The notes below the pieces were generated by a model. The model saw nothing but the letters and a program-made list of their open reading frames with translations, was not told the DNA's origin and searched no databases. Position numbers and translations under genes: made by a program. From the NCBI RefSeq assembly GCF_041146395.1, contig NC_090986.1, forward strand, positions 48,520,001 to 48,584,000: 64,000 nt of DNA. The letters are read 5' to 3'. This document shows, piece by piece, positions 58,850 to 64,000 of this stretch. Source of the DNA: Eulemur rufifrons. Lineage: Eukaryota; Chordata; Mammalia; Primates; Lemuridae. The stretch's first letter is position 1. Every line of letters begins with the position of its first letter.

Positions 58850-60150
58850 GACAATCATTCAGAAGACTTTTATTAAACATGTATTACTCCACAGGTTTTG
58901 TGATTATAGGGACTAAGATAGAATATGATGTGATGTTTTCTACTCTCAAGCATTCATAGTTCACTTTGGCAAGTCAGAAAAATATATTGTTCTGACTGGC
59001 TTTAGCCCACTGTGATTGATACATGCTAAAATCTTGATTAAGACGAAAGATCATCAGTGCGTAAGAAGTCAAGAAATTTCAAGAATGTCTCATGGAGGGG
59101 TTACCTCTGAGTTCAATCCTGAAAAAAGGACAGGAGTTAGCCAGGCAAAATTGGCCCAGTAGATGGTCAAAAGAGTTTTCTCAGATAGAAGGAGCAAAAA
59201 TAGCAACTTAAGTTGTTAACTAGAATAAATAGCAATTTGTTTACTGTGGCAGGAAGGAAAGGGTGCAGAGGCTTAGGATGAGGGTAGACAGATGAAAATA
59301 AAGGCTGAAACAATCATCAGAAGTTTTGCATAATAATTTAAGAAGTTTGGACTTGCTACTGAGGCTAAGCGAAAGATTTGAAGATTGTTAACCAGGGGAG
59401 TAAAACAAATTGATGTGCAATTTATGAAAATGTGTCTGGAAGCAAAAGAGATAGTTAATTTTAAAAACTGCATGCACAGTGACATACATGCACATGACCA
59501 AAAGCAGAGAGTACACTTCTTTGTCTATTGTATTCAATCTGGACTGAGATGAGAGCCTGATCCAAGGAGACTTTGTGATGAATTTTGAGCCTGAAGGAAA
59601 TGGATGATTAAAGATTTATAGCAGGGTTTTAATTTGAGTATCAATTGACTGGGAAGGACGTGAAGCTATCTTATTTTACTCATCAAAAGAACATAAGAAG
59701 AGAAACAACTTTGGGGAGATAATGAGTCTACTTGTAGGCACCGTAGATATTTCTGGGACATCCAAGTGGATATTTCATAAATCTCTATATCTTTGAAACA
59801 GACACATTTATAGGTGGAAAGCACAGAACAGGTATCTAAACTGATAATACAAATATGTATCATCAATGAATAAATGGTAATTTATGAAAATTAAATGGTA
59901 ATTATAATAATGAAAAACACCTTGCATAGTTACTAGATTACGTGAAAGGGTAAAACTCTGGCAAAAAGCTAACACTGTAGAAGCAGATAAAAGAAGAACA
60001 AGAACCCATGAAGTGACTTGAGAAATAGAAAGCAAGAGAAGAGAGAACAAGTAGAAGGTGTGTCAAGGACGCTTATTTATCAAAAAGCATAAACTGCAAA
60101 GGATAGTAAAGTATGATGGAGTCAAAGGTCAAATGAGAAAATAGTATTAG
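58850..60150 (-). mobile_element. Long, ancient L2 LINE copy (antisense), reaching into the RT region
   Basis: A continuous 1.3 kb antisense L2. Starting from the 3' tail ('acttttattaaacatgtattactcc', 58865) it passes through 'ctcaagcattcatagttcactttgg', 'ctctgagttcaatcctgaaaaaaggacaggagttagccaggcaaa', 'gcaggaaggaaagggtgcagaggc', 'aagtttggacttgctactgaggct', 'gacatccaagtggatatttcat' (59757) and 'gaacccatgaagtgacttg', to 'gtgtcaaggacgcttatttatcaaaaagc…gatggagtcaaaggtcaaatgag' (60061-60136). The last block corresponds to the L2 reverse-transcriptase domain on the minus strand. All frames are broken. It is the longest repeat copy in the window after the twin-primed L1. Confidence 0.75.
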
Positions 60151-60697
60151 AGTAATAAACTACTATAAGAAGGTTTTGTTTCCAGAATCAGACAATTATA
60201 TCCCTGGCTACTGGGTAATATTAAGATACTCTTACTTTGAAAATCTTAGGAGACTGACAGAATTGAGACATTAAAGTTAGGTAAAAACACTGATTTTTGT
60301 GAAAGTCAATAGCAGAAACTGTAACTTGTTGCTAAAAGGTAGAATGCTTGTTAATCCAAAATTTCATGACAACTTAGAAAAGAATGATCATCTGGAGCCA
60401 CTCTGGGTTCACGAAAACTAATAATTATGGTCAGCACTATTACAATATTAGTAGGCACATACATCAGGAAATGGAAGCCCCTTTTTTATTTCAGCAAATC
60501 CCCAGCAGACTACTATGATACCCTCCTAATTAGTCAAAAACTAGATTGAAAATTTGTATGTTAAATGAAGATTCAAAATTTAAACAAATCTAAGCAGGGT
60601 CAGTTTAAAGTACTGAATTTAAATTCAAAGAATAAATTGCACAAATTAAGAATGGTCAAAGTCCAGTTTGAAGAATATTAAAGTCTTAAATTCACTA
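60151..60697. other. No gene recognised
   Basis: AT-rich, unassigned. Confidence 0.45.
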
Positions 60698-61061
60698 CAG
60701 GTTGAATATTCCTTATCTGAAATGCTTGAGACCAGAAGAGTTTCAGATTTCAGAATTTTTTTCAGATTTTAGAGTATTTGCGCATACATAATGAGATATC
60801 TTGCGGATGGGACCCAAACCTACACATAAAATTCATTTATGTTTCACATATACCTATAGACATTACCTTTAAGTAGTTTTAGACAATATTTTAAATAATT
60901 TTATGCATAAAACAAAGTTTGTGTACTTGAACCATCAGAAAGCAAAGATGTCAGGTATGGGATTTTCCATTGATGCTGTCATGTCAGTGCTCAAAAGTTC
61001 AGATTTTGTATCATTTTTAGATTTTGGATTTTGAAATTTCAGATTAGAGATGCCCAATTTA
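60698..61061 (+). mobile_element. MER2 (Tigger-derived) DNA transposon, near full length
   Basis: Begins CAGGTTGAATATTCCTTATC and ends '…ttagagatgcccaattta', with TA duplications at 60696-60697 and 61062-61063. Internal text 'gaaatgcttgagaccagaag', 'catacataatgagatatcttgcggatgggacccaaac', 'ttcatttatgtttcacatatac', 'ttgtgtacttgaaccatcagaaagcaaag' and 'tgctgtcatgtcagtgctcaaaag' matches MER2 in order. It is about 364 bp with no transposase, mobilised by Tigger in trans. Better preserved than the related copy at 7.0 kb. Confidence 0.93.
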
Positions 61062-62459
61062 TATAATCTCCTAAGGAATAAAAGCATAATGTGATCACTG
61101 AGAGACAGAGATAGAAAATACTAAAATTAAAATCAAACAACAAAACTCTAATGAAACTCCCAGATTTTATTAACTGACATGTCTACACATTTCACAGGCC
61201 CCAAGAGATGAGAATATAGGTTAGGAACAAAAAATGATTTGGAAACTCCAGTGCACACAGGGAGTTGAGCAGTCCAGCATTATTGATACCCTAAATTTAA
61301 AATTATATTGAAAAATTAGTGCTATCAAACAGCATAATTAAAGTGGTTAATTGTATGGAAGCCTGTAATATGAAGGATGGTTAATAACACTGAGATGCTT
61401 TAGGAAGGATATGGAAATTCTCATTAAATATCTACAGATCTATTATGAAAAAAGGGAGATTATATTATTTTTATTATGCTAGATGACCATATAGGAAGTA
61501 TGGGGAAGTATATGTTGAATTAATGTGAAATTATAGGGAAATGTATCTTGAAATAGTACATAATACTATTTCATTTGTACCGTTAACTATGCACTTATAG
61601 TTTCAGTAAATAAAATGCTTGCCTGTCAAAATAATGAGTTCTTTGCTACTATGAGTATCCTAAAAGTGTTTACTACCAGATATTTGTGTAGTCTCTAAGT
61701 TTATATAGACCTTAAAAATATTTAAATTTAATTATAAATAAAGTTCCACAATACTGGAAGTCCATTGGAAAAATGTGATATCGGGATGCTTTTTATTTCA
61801 TACCCAGTTTACATTAACTTCAACATCAAGTATCATTTTTTGGAAAAAAAAAAAAAAGGAAGAATAAGATGAAAGAGAGGAAAATAATTCAGTTTTACTT
61901 GAAGTATTGATGCCTCAGTCTATGCCTATCTCTATGTTTAAGTCTGTGCCTCTGTGTCTCTATGTATTAATATATCCATGATGCACACAGTAAAATAATA
62001 ACTACCAAAATATAATCTATTTTTATTTGACTTTCCTTAAAATTCCATATTTTGTAGCATATTCTAGTGGTATTTTTCCCCACTGGTATAATAATTTTAG
62101 TAAAGCTCTTCTCATAGTGTTATTTTTTGAGAAATAGAGCATAAAAGGAAAAGATAGGTGAATAATAGAGCGTTAAATTTTATTAGTAGGCAGATGAACA
62201 ATAAAAAACACAAACTGTCCTGTTTTTACTATTTTTGGAAGAAAATGTAACTTTAATGTGTAAATAATGATGATCTTATCAAGGGTCCTCGATTTTTAAA
62301 AGCAATCCAAATACTTAAGGATATGCAAGAAATAAGGCAAATAAGTAAGCCAATAAGTGAGGTAGAAGCTCCTTGTTAATAGTGAATGCCAATATATTTG
62401 AGAGAGCAGTCTCTAAAAGTTAGATTGGCTAACTGAGAAATTTGGCTGCATTATTCAAG
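61062..62459. other. No gene recognised
   Basis: AT-rich; a poly(A) run lies at 61,844-61,857. No named element. Confidence 0.45.
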
Positions 62460-62560
62460 TCAGTTTAGTTCTCCAAACATTTATTTAGCACATACTGTAC
62501 TCCAAGAATTGTGCTAGAAATCAGGCATCAACATGAATAGTGCTTTATTTGGGGTGTTTA
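62460..62560 (-). mobile_element. L2 3' end fragment (antisense)
   Basis: 'gtttagttctccaaacatttatttagcacatactgtactccaagaattgtgctagaaatcaggcatcaacatgaatag' mirrors TTCAACAAATATTTATTGAGCACCTACTATGTGCCAGGCACTGTGCTAGG…GATAC…ATGAA. Confidence 0.75.
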
Positions 62561-63555
62561 GTATATGGAGAAAAAAAACTTTTTCAAGCTATAACACTTT
62601 AAGCGTTGCAAGATTATTTGGAGGTAATTTGGGGATTAATGAAGCAGCAATTCCACCAAAGCCCTGGAACATCTGGGCCTCACAGAGATAAGAGTACATT
62701 TTCAAAACTGTGAGAGACATAATGAATCAGTGTACCTCTAGTGACTTCAGCAGCGTGCATTCTTGGATCTTTTTACTCTACTGTTTTATGTTAAACAGAC
62801 CCCTTTTATTACCCTCTATGTTTGCATGCTTCTTTAACCATCTAACTGCATTTTTCTTGTACATTTTGTTAAGACTCTTTTTATCCTCAGCTCTGCTTCC
62901 TACTTATTACACCTCTGACTCTATTTCCTGAATTCTCACAGTACATCTTTTCACCTTCAGATCACTTGTAGGATCTTTCCATGTTTCCTTTTTCAAAATT
63001 TAAGATAGATAATCCAACACCCTCCCATGTGGCCATGTTTATTCCAACTTCTCTCTCACGCTCTGTCTTTCTCTCTTACTTTTGTTAGGAAAACTTGTGA
63101 GACATTTTGAAATTTTCAAAAAAGAAAAATATTAGCAGGTGTCCTATCTAGCTCCCTCATATGGAATATTTCTGCCTTTCATTATGTTGAGCTAGTTTAC
63201 AATTCTGGAACTGTAGTAAAGTAATAATAATGGAAATTATCCTTATCCTTAGAGATGCAAATTAATTGTCCCAGGAAAATAAAATTGATTATTGCCTTGT
63301 GGATAGTTCTGTCCCAGATCTATTTGTAAATTCATTTCAGAATTCTTCTTTCTTTAGACATGGCTTTGCTCTTTTGAGTATCTTTTGAACCAGTTGTAAC
63401 ATTTACTTGTCCCCTCATTAATTAATGATATACATGAATTATTTGATACATGTTCAGTTTATACTTTTATGAGAGTTATGGTTGTTTTCCCTTTTAAAAT
63501 TTATCCTTTAACGCTTTTTAAAAAATATATATATTCTATCACAGGCCCTTGTGTA
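62561..63555. other. No gene recognised
   Basis: Includes a 73-codon plus-strand open frame (62710-62931) with no recognisable domain. The pyrimidine-rich text around 62,870-62,970 may be decayed L2 sense sequence, but I cannot support it. Confidence 0.4.
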
Positions 63556-63559
63556 GCTG

Positions 63560-64000
63560 TTGGAAAGTTATCTATCACAGTCCACATAGTGGTGCTGGGA
63601 GGTAACTGTGGGGAAAGAGGGTGTTGGTAACAAGATGATGTAAGACCTTGTAGAAATTTTTGAAACTCTGACATTCACTTTGTGTGAGAAGGGAACTGAT
63701 TGACACTTTAAAAGAATCATTCTGACTGTGGTTTTGATATACAACAGGGGACCTAGGGTAGAAACAGGGAAATCAATGAAAAGGCTGTTATATTAATAGT
63801 AATACAGAAGAGAGATGATAATATCTTGGGCCATCAACCAAGCAGGTAATTGTAAAATAGTGTAATTAAATAAGATTCTTGATATCTTTTGAAAGTTGAG
63901 CCAACAAAATATGCTATTGAATTAGATGCAAATTATGTGAGAATGAGAGAAATCAATAATTCTATCAAGATATTGGACCTAAGAAATTGAAATGGTAGAA
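63560..64000 (-). mobile_element. L2 LINE (antisense), continuing past the window edge
   Basis: 'caagatgatgtaagaccttgtagaaatttttg…aactctgacattcactttgtgtgagaagggaactgattgacactttaaaagaatcattctgactgtggttttgatatac' and 'gaaacagggaaatcaatgaaaaggctgttatattaatagtaatacagaagagagatgataatatcttgggcc' follow antisense L2 (GGGCCTTGTAGG…CTTTTACTCTGAGTGAG…TTTAAAAGGATCACTCTGGCTGC…AGGGAGACCAGTTAGGAGGCTATTGCAATAATCC…GAGAGATGATGGTGGC). It runs to the last base, so it is incomplete here. Confidence 0.8.

Overview
The window reads as non-coding, AT-rich primate chromosomal DNA (an intergenic stretch or long intron). I found no protein-coding exon, promoter island, tRNA, rRNA or snRNA gene that I can support. Open frames are short, scattered over both strands and lack coding character; the only ones with recognisable protein similarity are decayed pieces of LINE-1 ORF2.

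Organism: the full-length Alu near 24.0 kb has an A-rich middle and right-arm wording (GAGCAAGAGCGAGACCCC; CTGTGAGCTAGGC) that I associate with strepsirrhine Alus. The LINE-1 3' end at 31.8 kb (ATATTATAGGGGTAC next to the poly(T)) also looks like the lemur-type L1 tail. MIR, L2, MaLR, Tigger and hAT-Charlie relics are those shared by placental mammals. My best reading is a strepsirrhine primate, probably a lemur; the locus is not identified.

Layout: 0-11 kb holds mostly unassigned AT-rich DNA with L2, MIR and MER2-type relics and a small mariner-like palindrome (9.54 kb). 11-17.4 kb has an old L1 piece, a MIR split by a MaLR solo LTR with target duplication, a MER5-like miniature element, and two copies of an unassigned old repeat family. 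17.4-24.4 kb has two hAT relics, an L2, a 448 bp Tigger miniature element and the lineage-specific Alu with a perfect 17 bp target duplication. 24.4-34 kb contains two L1 insertions; the second (31,820-33,862) is an intact twin-priming product whose 5' half is inverted and whose ends carry a 17 bp target duplication. 34-46 kb has a 7SL-type monomer, L1 3' tails, a third copy of the unassigned family, an L2 and a hAT relic with an 8 bp duplication. 46-64 kb has MIRs, an MLT1-type LTR, an ERVL-like LTR, L1 tails, a MER2, and a long, very old L2 (58.9-60.1 kb), with another L2 running off the right edge.

There are no genes here that work together. The interest is in the insertion history: ancient L2/MIR, then DNA transposons and MaLR LTRs, then lineage-specific L1 and Alu. 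A few non-repetitive stretches (notably 49.34-49.83 kb) have the look of conserved regulatory DNA, but this needs cross-species alignment. Family names are given from memory of consensus sequences and carry that uncertainty.
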